DNA of 64,000 nt from Lachnospiraceae bacterium (GTDB lineage Bacteria; Bacillota; Clostridia; Lachnospirales; Lachnospiraceae), in the NCBI GenBank assembly GCA_016290905.1, contig JAEEVO010000004.1, positions 1-64,000 on the forward strand, in the 5' to 3' direction. Below are positions 42,153 to 50,980 of this stretch, piece after piece. Positions within the stretch are counted from its first letter, which is position 1; each line of letters begins with the position of its first letter. Position numbers and translations under genes: made by a program. The notes beneath the pieces were generated by a model. It ran no database searches and was not told the origin of the DNA. It was given only the letters and a program-made list of their open reading frames with translations.

Positions 42153-43606
42153 TATTGTTCTACTATAACAATGGCTTCTCCGGTTGGTGTTCTTGCAATC
42201 TCTCCGTTATTGCCCACAGCTTCGCCGGGCTTCCTGATACCGTACTCTTTAAGTCCGTCTTCTATTTCCTTCTCCGACATTCCTATATCCGATACAACAG
42301 AGCTTCTCTCAAGGCTGTATATCTTTACCCTCTTGTTTCCCTTAGTACCTGAAACCTTATATACAAGCCTGCACAGACGGCCGTTGATACCGAAAGGCAG
42401 GTAATAGCTTCCGGCTTTATACTCGCCTATAGCCGTAGGATCCTCGGTATTCTTGATCTCTATAAGTCTCTTTTCTATCAGCTCAAAATCATGCCATGCG
42501 AAATTCTGCACGAGCTTTATGAAAAATACAGGTTCAAAATCAAAAACATCATCATATATCCTGGTCCAGCCTCTTGAAATATCATTCTCAAGGACACGGC
42601 TCAGCTGGTCTGCAAGTTCAACAGTCACCCTGTTCTTCTTATCCAGCTCCTCGATAGTCACATCGCATTGGCGTATCTCTTCCTGGACACGCTCGCGTTC
42701 AGCTTCCCACTCCATGATATAATGCTTTCTCTCTGCCTGATCCATCGTATCATTTGAACCGCCGCGCCTGCTGTTCCTTAAGTCCGCATTTATCTGTTCC
42801 TTCTGACGCTCCGACTCCTTCTTGCTTTCCTCGAGTTCCTTGATCCTGTCGTCGGTCGCATTCCTGTCGGCGTTGAGCGAATGCAGTACTCTCAGTCCTC
42901 TCTCAAAACGGCTTGCATCATTTTTCATCGTCTTCCTGATGGAAAGCTCGTCAAGCGATACTACAAACATTTCTCCGAGACATCTTCCCGAAAGTGAAAC
43001 TGTTTTAGCCAGCTTTTCGAAGGAAAGTCTCCTTCTGAAAAAGAACCAGATCAGAACCTCAACCACAAGACCGATCAATAGAATAACGACCGGAGAAATA
43101 TCTATTACAAACATAAGAACGATGTCTATGATAAAGAGCAATATCGCCGAGATCAGCCAGATATACGGCAGCCGCTTTACCGTATTCGGATTCCGGTGCC
43201 CGCACTGCCGTTTCAGCTTGTCGGCCTTTTCGGCAGGTGACATGAGCGGATAATCCTTGTTCCGGTACAGCCTGGATACCGCATTAAGCGAGCATACAGA
43301 AAGTCTGTCATCGCTGCCGCCCTTTATCAGAAGATAAATATCACGCAAAGCCTTGGCCATCTGTTTTCTCAAAATATTCAGAAGATGGTCTTCGTCTTCA
43401 TCCGACAGTTTTTTATAGATATTATCATATTCAAAGGGCATGCTGACCTGAACATACTCCCTTTTGAAGAGTTTCTTAAAGAAATTTACAAACTTCTTTA
43501 AGGCAACCTTCGCCATGATCAGAGGATTGTATGTTTTATATATCGCTGCAAGCTCTACAAGCTGCCGCTGGGGCGCTTTCCCCAGACCGTCTATAATATT
43601 TGCCAT
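42152..43606 (-). CDS. Membrane protein with central helices and coiled coil
   Basis: ATG 43606 (MANIIDGLG...) follows GAGGTAGCGGGG; the tracked ORF starts nine codons earlier. 484 residues: a basic cytoplasmic N-terminal region, two transmembrane helices (YIWLISAILLFIIDIVLMFV and ISPVVILLIGLVVEVLIWFF, about 150-195), a long charged coiled coil (RIKELEESKKESERQKEQIN...), and a C-terminal domain of about 130 residues (VFDFEPVFFIKLVQNFAW...YLPFGINGRLCRLVY). No family recognised. It has its own consensus promoter and is convergent to the beta-helix gene. Confidence 0.75.
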   Translation of the reverse strand: MANIIDGLGKAPQRQLVELAAIYKTYNPLIMAKVALKKFVNFFKKLFKREYVQVSMPFEYDNIYKKLSDEDEDHLLNILRKQMAKALRDIYLLIKGGSDDRLSVCSLNAVSRLYRNKDYPLMSPAEKADKLKRQCGHRNPNTVKRLPYIWLISAILLFIIDIVLMFVIDISPVVILLIGLVVEVLIWFFFRRRLSFEKLAKTVSLSGRCLGEMFVVSLDELSIRKTMKNDASRFERGLRVLHSLNADRNATDDRIKELEESKKESERQKEQINADLRNSRRGGSNDTMDQAERKHYIMEWEAERERVQEEIRQCDVTIEELDKKNRVTVELADQLSRVLENDISRGWTRIYDDVFDFEPVFFIKLVQNFAWHDFELIEKRLIEIKNTEDPTAIGEYKAGSYYLPFGINGRLCRLVYKVSGTKGNKRVKIYSLERSSVVSDIGMSEKEIEDGLKEYGIRKPGEAVGNNGEIARTPTGEAIVIVEQ

Positions 43607-43644
43607 AACCCCGCTACCTCTTCCTTTAAACAATAGTTAAGGAA

Positions 43645-43673
43645 ATTATATAGCAGAATTTCTTTTTTGTCAA
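43645..43673 (-). promoter_or_regulatory. Perfect sigma-70 promoter for the coiled-coil membrane protein
   Basis: Minus-strand TTGACA (43668-43673), 17-base spacer, TATAAT (43645-43650), 39 bases upstream of the start. Confidence 0.88.
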
Positions 43674-43688
43674 ACGGTAACACGAAGA

Positions 43689-44831
43689 TTATAGATTGAT
43701 CACTAAAGCAGGGCGAATGCCCATGTCGTAGTAGGCATTGGTACCGATGGAGTCCACACTGCCACTTGAGCCCACATTGACGGCACTGATGTCACGGTAA
43801 CCGGGTGAGCGCAGCCACCACCAGAAAGACAGTTTATCCTCCTCAGTTTTTTCATAAATACTCGGATCAGCACCACGTGCCATAGCATAATCAGTAACAG
43901 CGCATTTACGTTTTTCATCACAAGTATCATAGTCTTTTGAAAATCCATAAGCTGTATTGATCATTTCAAGCTGGGACAGCAGGAATACCTTGTCCGCGGT
44001 ACTGTTTCCGCCCGGTGTTTTATACTCCGGATGATTTTTGTTTTTTATCGATGTTTCCTTTATCATCCCCTGCTCGGTTTCATTAAAGGCGTTCTCATAA
44101 AACCTTTTGTTCAGCCATTGCCTTAATGTACATGTTCCCCATGTAACCGTTCCCAGATCTTTGTTATATGGCATATAGTCAATAGCATATTTACTTAAAA
44201 CAACTATCTGTGACTTGGTTTTTTTAAGCACTATCCACTCTATAGGTTCCTGTCCGTTTATAAAGTTTCCGTCCTGCTCATATGCACCGAATTTAATTGT
44301 GTCACCTTTCTTTACTTTTGAAAAATCATACGATGACTTATATCCTGCGCCCAATTTCTTTGCTTCGATCGTTAAAGACTCAGGTTTACTGAACTCACTG
44401 TTTATTATGGAAGTATAATCTCCCAGATACTGTGCATTTACCTTGATCGTATATTTACCGGCGGGAAGAGTTTTACAATTTGCATTTATCAATTCCTCGG
44501 CTTTTATTGTTACTTTCCTTTTCTTTTTTCCTGATAAAAGTACATCCGCCACGTACTTATCTTCACAACTAAGATAATCATTGCTATACCATTCAGCCCC
44601 ATCATTATAAAGAGTATTATCTGCCTCAAAAGTCAGATAAACCATATAACTTTCTGCATTTTTTGTTTTCCCGATAGTTAATACTATACCTTTTTCATTC
44701 TTTGCGGCTTTTATAGAAATCTTGGGTGTTGCAACTTTTATCTCTTTTGCATCCGCCTGTACACTCCCAAACGGCCATAAAAGCAATACTGCTGTCAGCA
44801 TCAGAGCTAACACTTTCTTTGTAAATCTCAT
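43689..44831 (-). CDS. Secreted DUF6273-domain protein, ECF-controlled
   Basis: 380 residues. The signal peptide (KVLALMLTAVLLLWPFGSVQA) is followed by a fibronectin-like region (KISIKAAKNEKGIVLTIGKTKNAESY...) and one DUF6273 domain: IEWIVLKKTKSQIVVLSKYAI, LRQWLNKRFYENAF, KVFLLSQLEM, SFWWWLRSPGYRDISAVNV, ending MGIRPALVINL. It is a smaller relative of the gene at 7851. An ECF-type promoter motif lies about 85 bases upstream. Confidence 0.82.
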   Translation of the reverse strand: MRFTKKVLALMLTAVLLLWPFGSVQADAKEIKVATPKISIKAAKNEKGIVLTIGKTKNAESYMVYLTFEADNTLYNDGAEWYSNDYLSCEDKYVADVLLSGKKKRKVTIKAEELINANCKTLPAGKYTIKVNAQYLGDYTSIINSEFSKPESLTIEAKKLGAGYKSSYDFSKVKKGDTIKFGAYEQDGNFINGQEPIEWIVLKKTKSQIVVLSKYAIDYMPYNKDLGTVTWGTCTLRQWLNKRFYENAFNETEQGMIKETSIKNKNHPEYKTPGGNSTADKVFLLSQLEMINTAYGFSKDYDTCDEKRKCAVTDYAMARGADPSIYEKTEEDKLSFWWWLRSPGYRDISAVNVGSSGSVDSIGTNAYYDMGIRPALVINL

Positions 44832-44916
44832 GTCTGCACCTCCTATATTTTTTCGTATTAATATTGTTTCTTACTTTGATTATATATGCATATCAAAATA
44901 ACGTCAAGAGTTTTCC

Positions 44917-44941
44917 AACGTAAAAATAAGCGAAAAGTAAC
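44917..44941 (-). promoter_or_regulatory. ECF-type promoter motif, site a
   Basis: Minus-strand GTTAC (44937-44941) followed by TTTT, 16 bases, then CGTT (44917-44920). It matches the motif at sites b, c and d, and lies upstream of the DUF6273 gene. Confidence 0.55.
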
Positions 44942-45024
44942 TTTCCGCCAAGATCAGCAAGTATTCAAATAAACAAAGGGTGTCCGGACTTACCGCAACA
45001 CCCTCTTAATTCAATCTCTATGGC

Positions 45025-45129
45025 TTATGATGCGGACAGGTTAACAATCTTTGCCAGGTCAACCTTGCTGTCCGTAAACGTCAGCACAACCTGCAAATCC
45101 GTAGAACTTTCACTTTTTGACTTTATACC
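45025..45129 (-). pseudogene. Orphan C-terminal tail of the 414-residue propeller family
   Basis: After the TAG stop of the 853-residue gene (45130-45132) the same frame continues for 34 codons to TAA 45025. Its end, LTFTDSKVDLAKIVNLSAS, is nearly the same as the C-terminus of the protein at 51791-53035, and the DNA similarity (44960-45086 with 51730-51852) continues through the following inverted-repeat terminator. The segment is a leftover of a gene replaced at its 5' side by recombination. Confidence 0.75.
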
Positions 45130-47691
45130 CTATGATAAGAATGAGTCAAATATATCAACGGAAAGTTCATCTTTTTCCGGAACAATATCCTTTTCATCAT
45201 TTCCGATATTATCATAATTCTTAGGAAAGTTTCCGTCAATCGCAATTTTTATATTATTTCCCTTTAGATAAATAATATTATTTCCGGTATCTGCTTCAAA
45301 ATAATAGTTTCCGGAATCAAGCCGGTTTAAAACATCTGCAAACATTTTTCCCGAACTCATAGAATAACTATTGTCAGTTCGTAGTACATTTGCAATATGT
45401 ATACATCTTCCCTCATAAAAGAACGGAACATAATATAATCCGGATGTATTTCGGACAGATATAGGAACTCCGATTTCTATACCACTATCAATATTGTTGT
45501 CTAAGCCTACAACAATGATCAATTCCTCTTTCTTCCCAATAATGTATTCTTTTACATCACTATCGTTCCGACTATAAAAATATATGTTATCCTTCTTCTC
45601 TGATGTCATTAAATTGTTTACAATTTCTCTATAGATAGGGAGAACTGACAGGAAAGTATCCTCATCATATACTCCTAACTGCTCCGGTGAATATACTCCG
45701 GCAAGGACTTTCCCTCCGGTTATTTCCGTGTCAAGCGGGTAACGGCATGAATAATCTCCTCTTAGGAAGTACGTTCCTTCATCTCCGCCCTTCTTTAAGA
45801 AATACAGCCATTTATCCCCCTTGATCATAGGTGTCAGTTCGGAATAAGTGATAATCCTTTGATTTTCTTCATCTATGAAGTTTTCCTGCCTTATGGTTAT
45901 TGTATCAGACTCCGCACTACCCTTATATACCTTGTCAATTTTGAATGTGTTATGCGAAAAGCCCTTATACTCCTTATATCTGCAATCAGTGATGTCATAT
46001 TGTCTGGTTGTTTCTTTTATTGCATCATCTATAAAGCTACCGGAAACTACTAAATCCGAATCCTCAAAAAGAGTATTGTAATCATCATATGGATTAAAAT
46101 ACCAGTTGGTCAAGACATAGTACGGATCAACCTTATATACTGCGTATTCTTTTCCATTGACAGACATTGTCCTTCCTGTATCGTATGCTTCCTCAATCGG
46201 CATTTCCCGTGATTCCGGTTTTTCAGCGATATACATCCTTTCCTCCTGAGAAAGGCTGTACAATTCACACCAATGATCTATATAATACAGATAGTATTTC
46301 CCATCCTTATAGGCATACTTACACCCAAGAAACGGTCGGAAATTCGTCTCACCATTTTTCTCAGGCATCTTTCTGTCACTGACAGCAGAAGATATTTCTC
46401 CAACAACATACTCTGAAAAATCCTCATCCATATCTTTTATGACAATATAACAATCCCCGTCTATCAAAAGAACCGACGGCAAAGAATTTGCTGCCCACTC
46501 ATTATCTTCAGCTGCGGCATCTTCATATTTTTGCTTGTAATAGTCTAAATCGATATGTTCTTCTAATTCAAGAAGTTCCTTAAGCTTTTTCCCCTGTTCT
46601 TCTTCAATTTCAAATCTCAACATACTCCAATAAGGTTTTAAACAGGTATCTCCTACAAAACAAACTGTCTGTTCACCACTACGATCAGAATAGGTAAATT
46701 TCAGCAATAGATAAAGTGAATTCTGTGGAATCTGCCGGTCATCATAACCCTGTGTCAGGTTCAGCTCATCAAAAAAATCTTTAATAGCATTTATCCTGTC
46801 AATATCTGTAATAGAATACTCAAACTCTTCACGATCATCAGTTACTGTCAGCCCAACGATATCTCCTTCGGGTAACAATCTGTAAATTCCATCATCTACG
46901 CGAATATCATCCAATAAAATCTCTTCGTCCCAATACTTAAACGTCCGTCCATCGCTTTTAAAATAGGAACTCAAATAGTAATCCGCATAATCAATCGGTT
47001 TAATTGTAGTAATTTTGTCATAATCTTTTCCCGCGTCCCCTACAATCCAGCTTAAGTCATTATCGATCTTTCGAATTATATATAATCCCTCAGCCTTACC
47101 AGGAAAAGAGTCCCCATATCTTAACGTATTAAAAGGTTCACATTCAGATCCCTGCTGATAACTATAGGAAAAGCTTGAAATGGTTGTTACTTTAAACTCA
47201 TCATTATCTTCACAATTCTTTATGCCTTCTGAAATCTTAAGGCTAAATGTTGAAATATAGTGTGTATAGTGTCCTTCTTCAACTTTGACCATAGAAATAT
47301 CACTGATACTTCCTATACCAACTATACTGGTTGTTTTTTTCAATGCGTATATATAATCATAAGGCGGGGCAGAACCGGAACCCAGACTATTTAAGGGCCA
47401 TTCAGAGTTATCTATTACCTGTGCCCCTTTTATCGATTTTAAAGTGCGGTACCTTCCGGTTTCGTCCATCTCGATTTCGTCTTGAACTGGAGCGGTGACA
47501 ACCGGAGTGACCGTATTTATACCAGGTTCTGAAACTGCACTTGTTATCACTGCCTCATCCGCCGTCTTTTCAAAAGAAGCATCATTTTTCTTTTTAGAGA
47601 AAAATACAGCACAGGCGACAGCTGCCACAGACAAAGCCAGCACCACTATAATCGAGATCACACTCATAGGTAAGCCTTTTTTATTATCCAT
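45130..47691 (-). CDS. Large membrane-anchored protein, 853 aa, N-terminal module shared with the gene at 56767
   Basis: The N-terminus is cytoplasmic with one transmembrane helix (VISIIVVLALSVAAVACAVFF), then a Thr/Val-rich stalk and a ~330-residue module (SIKGAQVIDNSEWPL... to ELLELEEHIDLDYY) that is almost the same as in the 772-residue protein. After that the two diverge completely: here the C-terminal ~440 residues (SVLLIDGDCYIVIKDMDED..., DSDLVVSGSFIDDAIKET..., NIYFYSRNDSDVKEYIIG) match no family I know. ECF-type promoter site b lies about 80 bases upstream. The frame ends at an in-frame TAG before a foreign tail. Confidence 0.78.
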   Translation of the reverse strand: MDNKKGLPMSVISIIVVLALSVAAVACAVFFSKKKNDASFEKTADEAVITSAVSEPGINTVTPVVTAPVQDEIEMDETGRYRTLKSIKGAQVIDNSEWPLNSLGSGSAPPYDYIYALKKTTSIVGIGSISDISMVKVEEGHYTHYISTFSLKISEGIKNCEDNDEFKVTTISSFSYSYQQGSECEPFNTLRYGDSFPGKAEGLYIIRKIDNDLSWIVGDAGKDYDKITTIKPIDYADYYLSSYFKSDGRTFKYWDEEILLDDIRVDDGIYRLLPEGDIVGLTVTDDREEFEYSITDIDRINAIKDFFDELNLTQGYDDRQIPQNSLYLLLKFTYSDRSGEQTVCFVGDTCLKPYWSMLRFEIEEEQGKKLKELLELEEHIDLDYYKQKYEDAAAEDNEWAANSLPSVLLIDGDCYIVIKDMDEDFSEYVVGEISSAVSDRKMPEKNGETNFRPFLGCKYAYKDGKYYLYYIDHWCELYSLSQEERMYIAEKPESREMPIEEAYDTGRTMSVNGKEYAVYKVDPYYVLTNWYFNPYDDYNTLFEDSDLVVSGSFIDDAIKETTRQYDITDCRYKEYKGFSHNTFKIDKVYKGSAESDTITIRQENFIDEENQRIITYSELTPMIKGDKWLYFLKKGGDEGTYFLRGDYSCRYPLDTEITGGKVLAGVYSPEQLGVYDEDTFLSVLPIYREIVNNLMTSEKKDNIYFYSRNDSDVKEYIIGKKEELIIVVGLDNNIDSGIEIGVPISVRNTSGLYYVPFFYEGRCIHIANVLRTDNSYSMSSGKMFADVLNRLDSGNYYFEADTGNNIIYLKGNNIKIAIDGNFPKNYDNIGNDEKDIVPEKDELSVDIFDSFLS

Positions 47692-47773
47692 TTGAGCTTC
47701 CTCCTATACTTTAAAACCAAATTCTCCGATAATTCAGATTATACCATCAGTTCCGGACTCTATCAATATATAA

Positions 47774-47799
47774 GACGAAAAAAATATGTAAAAGGTAAC
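47774..47799 (-). promoter_or_regulatory. ECF-type promoter motif, site b
   Basis: Minus-strand GTTAC (47795-47799) plus CTTTT, 17-base spacing, CGTC (47774-47777) followed by TTATATATTG; upstream of the 853-residue gene. Confidence 0.65.
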
Positions 47800-47837
47800 C
47801 TTCCACCAAGATTAGCAAATACTCCTCATTAACTTAT

Positions 47838-48050
47838 GTTTCTTACAGTTATAAAATGCATATTTCTGAAGCTTCTTACAAGTTTTTGGAAGGATTACTT
47901 CCTTGAGTTTTGCCGATTCATCATAATTATCATAATAGGAATTTACAAGGTACTTTGGTATTTTTTTAATTTTTGTTTCACTTAGATCAAGTCTTGTTAT
48001 ATTCCATCCTATACTCTTTGATTCTATTGAAGTAACAGTATCGGGAAGTT
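47838..48050 (-). pseudogene. Fragment of the BspA-like LRR gene
   Basis: 213 bases align without gaps to 54931-55143 inside the LRR gene. I see one mismatch in roughly the first 195 bases, then more at the far end. Neither start nor stop of the parent gene is included. It is a recent partial duplication stranded between the serpin gene and ECF promoter b. Confidence 0.9.
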
Positions 48051-48077
48051 TATAGTTCCTAGAAATCTAAACCCGGA

Positions 48078-49331
48078 TCATTTCCCTACATCCATGACCG
48101 TCCCGATAAAGAAAGGTATTTTACTGTATGTGTCAATCAGCATAAATAAAAAAGGGCGGTCGAGATATACCTCTGGCGGTTCGGTCGGATTTAATGAAAC
48201 TCCGTTTTCCATATTCACTACCGTTGCTGCACCGGCCTTTGTACCTTGTTCGTCAACACTGATATATGTTTTATGTAACACGCTGCTGATAAACGGCCGG
48301 TTGTCATCCTCTTCACCTGTCTGCATGCCGGAAAAATCTGCCTTATCCGGGTCAAACGCATCTGTTATCCCAAGTTTCTTCAACGTTTCAGACATTTCAA
48401 TCGTATAATCAAATGAGAACTTAGGGATTTTTGTATAAATTTTCTCATTTTTAGCCGAAGAAATAAGATCCGCCAGGTTCTTTCCGTCTAAAGCTGCGAC
48501 ATAGTCCGATATGCTGATACCTGCTTTCGGCAAGAGTGCCACAAAGGCATACTTTCCACCTTTATAGGACTTTATAAAACCGGTCGCATTTTCACCTTCT
48601 ATATATTCGTATTCTGAAGAGCTCATGAATTCAACTTGCTTTTCGGTCCCATCTTCTTTGGTAAAAATTCCCTCTCTTACTGCCATATCCATATAAGCTT
48701 TCGTCCAGACAGCATCAAATGACAGTGCGTTAACAAGAAACATAAGATCATCTTTCTCTATTTCATCCAGTATCTTAGGGATCATACCGTCAGTCTTTTT
48801 ATTTACCCATTGATTTATCTCATTTAAAGCAGAATCATCAAACTCTCTTCTGTAAACATCTGCGCCATAAAAATCCGCGTTCTTCTGCAAGAAATCTTTG
48901 CTTACGTTTTTAAACCTCTCAGAGATCCAAATGGAATCTGCTAGCTTCAGATTACAGTATTGGCCTTTTTTAGTCATATAATCTATGTAATTATACATAT
49001 ACTGATCAAGCGTTTCAATGGGTACTCCGAACGCACTTTCAAACTGTGCCAGGGTTTCTTTACCGGCTCCGTTTGCGGTCATACCAAGTGCCGACATTAC
49101 GGACAGGGGCGAGATCAGCTGGTTTTCACCTTCTTTATAGCTGCTCTTAAACAGTTTTACTGCGAACTCGTTCAAAGCAGGAGCATACTCTTCTGCATGA
49201 ACGAGATCCTGTACACCTTCCTGTCTCTTTACATCTTCCATAAGGTCCGCAGCATTAGCCCCGGCAGTACATCCGGCAAGCAGTGAGCAGCACAAAATTA
49301 GTATCAAACATACGTGAGTTATCCTTCTCAT
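48078..49331 (-). CDS. Serpin lipoprotein
   Basis: A serine/cysteine protease inhibitor anchored outside the membrane. ATG 49331 (MRRITHVCLIL...) has AGGAGG six bases upstream, placing the site inside the tracked ORF's first codons. The lipobox LLAGC gives a lipidated cysteine. The 417-residue protein has the serpin core: LISPLSVMSALGMTANGAG, FLVNALSFDAVWTKAY, IPKFSFDYTIEM, and the hinge DEQGTKAGAATVVN, with small residues at P12-P9 as in inhibitory serpins; the end is RPFLFMLIDTYSKIPFFIG. The reactive loop looks about five residues longer than in alpha-1-antitrypsin. It follows the sigma/anti-sigma-serpin pair. Confidence 0.92.
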   Translation of the reverse strand: MRRITHVCLILILCCSLLAGCTAGANAADLMEDVKRQEGVQDLVHAEEYAPALNEFAVKLFKSSYKEGENQLISPLSVMSALGMTANGAGKETLAQFESAFGVPIETLDQYMYNYIDYMTKKGQYCNLKLADSIWISERFKNVSKDFLQKNADFYGADVYRREFDDSALNEINQWVNKKTDGMIPKILDEIEKDDLMFLVNALSFDAVWTKAYMDMAVREGIFTKEDGTEKQVEFMSSSEYEYIEGENATGFIKSYKGGKYAFVALLPKAGISISDYVAALDGKNLADLISSAKNEKIYTKIPKFSFDYTIEMSETLKKLGITDAFDPDKADFSGMQTGEEDDNRPFISSVLHKTYISVDEQGTKAGAATVVNMENGVSLNPTEPPEVYLDRPFLFMLIDTYSKIPFFIGTVMDVGK

Positions 49332-49360
49332 TGGCACCCTCCTCATAGTCTATCTTTCCC

Positions 49361-49425
49361 TCATTCACTGCAAAGCATCTTTAATAATTGTTCTTTATCC
49401 ACATCTTATGAAACAAAACTATAAA
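49361..49425 (-). pseudogene. Remnant of a DUF4367-type anti-sigma C-terminus
   Basis: The minus strand reads DVDKEQLLKMLCSE-stop, with a frame-breaking stop just before it. The DNA aligns with 60578-60642, the end of the DUF4367 gene (VDKETLIKMLCGE-stop). This suggests that the serpin locus once held, or received by recombination, a DUF4367 anti-sigma gene. Confidence 0.7.
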
Positions 49426-49462
49426 TCTATTTTTCATCCTTGCTACTCATATAACACAGTGT

Positions 49463-50980
49463 TCATGCAGGATTATTAACTATACCTGTAAACAACGGTA
49501 CATTTGTCGATGAAACTATCGAGAAAAGGAACGGTCTGTCCAGAGTATAGTAAAAATCCTCATCAGGTTCGATTGCACCCCACGCATCAATAGTCTGTAT
49601 TGCAACGGCACGGCACCCCTCTTCATCTATCATGACTCTTACACCCTGCTTGGCACTTTGTAAATATACATTATCCTTTTCGATCAAAGGAGAAAAATCA
49701 GCCAAAGAAGGATCAAATGCATCGGTTACTCCCAAAGCCTTTAATGCACCCTCAAGTTCCATACTTGACGATATATCAAACTTAGGTATGGAAATGTGGG
49801 TTCTTTTTATGTCATAATACAGGGTTTTTCCCGATAAGCATGCCAAAGCCTCACTATCCCGCAGAAGTTCTTCGCAGGTTACTCCCTCGTCAGGAAGAAT
49901 GGTTATCATCTTACAGCCGTTATCCATCATAAACGAAACAGAAGAAAACTTCTTTCCAAAATTATACGAGGTTTTTTCAGTATGCATAAAATCGCATTTC
50001 ACATCCCCATCCGGCGTATGGAATACATCCTCATTCGTTTTAGATTCATTAAATTTCTCCCTCCATGCTCCTGAGAAATTTAACGTTGAAGCTAATGTAA
50101 TGATCATTGCCGGACTCATTTTGATCTTTGAAACATAATCCTTTAACAATCCATCCGTATGATCGTTTAACCATTTTCGAAGTCTTTCGACATATTCCCC
50201 TGATGCCGGATCTCCGCCGAAAACCGAAGCATAATAGTTCTTTGCCAGTAATTCTATTACTGATTTTTTATAGGTTTCCGCTACATTAAGCCATAATGAA
50301 GCTGATGGGATGACTTTCGATTTTCCATTATCCATATAGCTTAATTCCCAGATGTTTTTTGCAGTCTGTCTTATAGTTTCAAGATCCTCAAGTCCAAGTA
50401 AAGCCGTTATCTGCCGCTGTGAATTGCCTTCCGTTATCTCAGCCGACATGGCCAGTGACATATAAAGGCTGATTGGTGAATATATCACATTTTTATCCGC
50501 ATCTGCAAGAACGGTTGCCGCAGTCTTTTCAAAAAAAGTGTATGTGCTTTCAAGTTCACTGTTCGACAGACGTCCTGCATTGTATTGAACCGTATCAGGG
50601 TATGTTGCAGTAGCTAGAAGGAATTGTGTATCTGTATCTGCTTCTTTCAAAACAACGCCCTCTTTACCATCCTGAACAAAACCGTTTTCAGATACGTTAT
50701 CTTTCATATTTGTAGGGTGATTTCCCGTATACGTCCGGTCATTACCGGAATTCATATGAATTTCATTTGCCTGTCTTGTGACAAAGAAAACAATGGCAAT
50801 AACGGCCGCAACAGAAGCAAACAAAGCGGCAACTCTAAATATTTTCTTTGAAGAAACAGGTTTGCTGTCCGTTTTTTCATTTCTGTCTTTTTCTGTTGTT
50901 CGTACATCCTCCGATATGTCCGGAACCAGTTCTTCATCAACTTCACCTATTGCGTACAGAAGCATTTCGTTGTTCTTCAT
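49463..50980 (-). CDS. Membrane-anchored serpin with anti-sigma-like N-terminus
   Basis: 505 residues. The N-terminal ~25 residues (NEMLLYAIGEVDEELVPDI) match the short cytoplasmic motif of clostridial membrane anti-sigma proteins encoded beside sigma-70-like factors. One transmembrane helix follows (about 47-67, VAALFASVAAVIAIVFFVTR), then a linker and a full serpin domain (YSPISLYMSLAMSAEITEG, ITLASTLNFSGAWREKF, ISIPKFDISSSMELEGAL, RPFLFSIVSSTNVPLFTG). The hinge DEEGCRAVAIQTID has Cys at P14 and bulky Val and Ile among P12-P9. Its ATG overlaps the sigma stop codon (ATGA). I infer a transmembrane anti-sigma factor whose sensor is a serpin. Confidence 0.85.
   Translation of the reverse strand: MKNNEMLLYAIGEVDEELVPDISEDVRTTEKDRNEKTDSKPVSSKKIFRVAALFASVAAVIAIVFFVTRQANEIHMNSGNDRTYTGNHPTNMKDNVSENGFVQDGKEGVVLKEADTDTQFLLATATYPDTVQYNAGRLSNSELESTYTFFEKTAATVLADADKNVIYSPISLYMSLAMSAEITEGNSQRQITALLGLEDLETIRQTAKNIWELSYMDNGKSKVIPSASLWLNVAETYKKSVIELLAKNYYASVFGGDPASGEYVERLRKWLNDHTDGLLKDYVSKIKMSPAMIITLASTLNFSGAWREKFNESKTNEDVFHTPDGDVKCDFMHTEKTSYNFGKKFSSVSFMMDNGCKMITILPDEGVTCEELLRDSEALACLSGKTLYYDIKRTHISIPKFDISSSMELEGALKALGVTDAFDPSLADFSPLIEKDNVYLQSAKQGVRVMIDEEGCRAVAIQTIDAWGAIEPDEDFYYTLDRPFLFSIVSSTNVPLFTGIVNNPA

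Noticed and set aside
45130-45132. TAG recoding (stop-codon read-through or reassigned amber)
   Set aside because: TAG also ends an ordinary gene here (36868-37386), and the sequence after the TAG at 45130 is a duplicated tail, so recombination explains it better.
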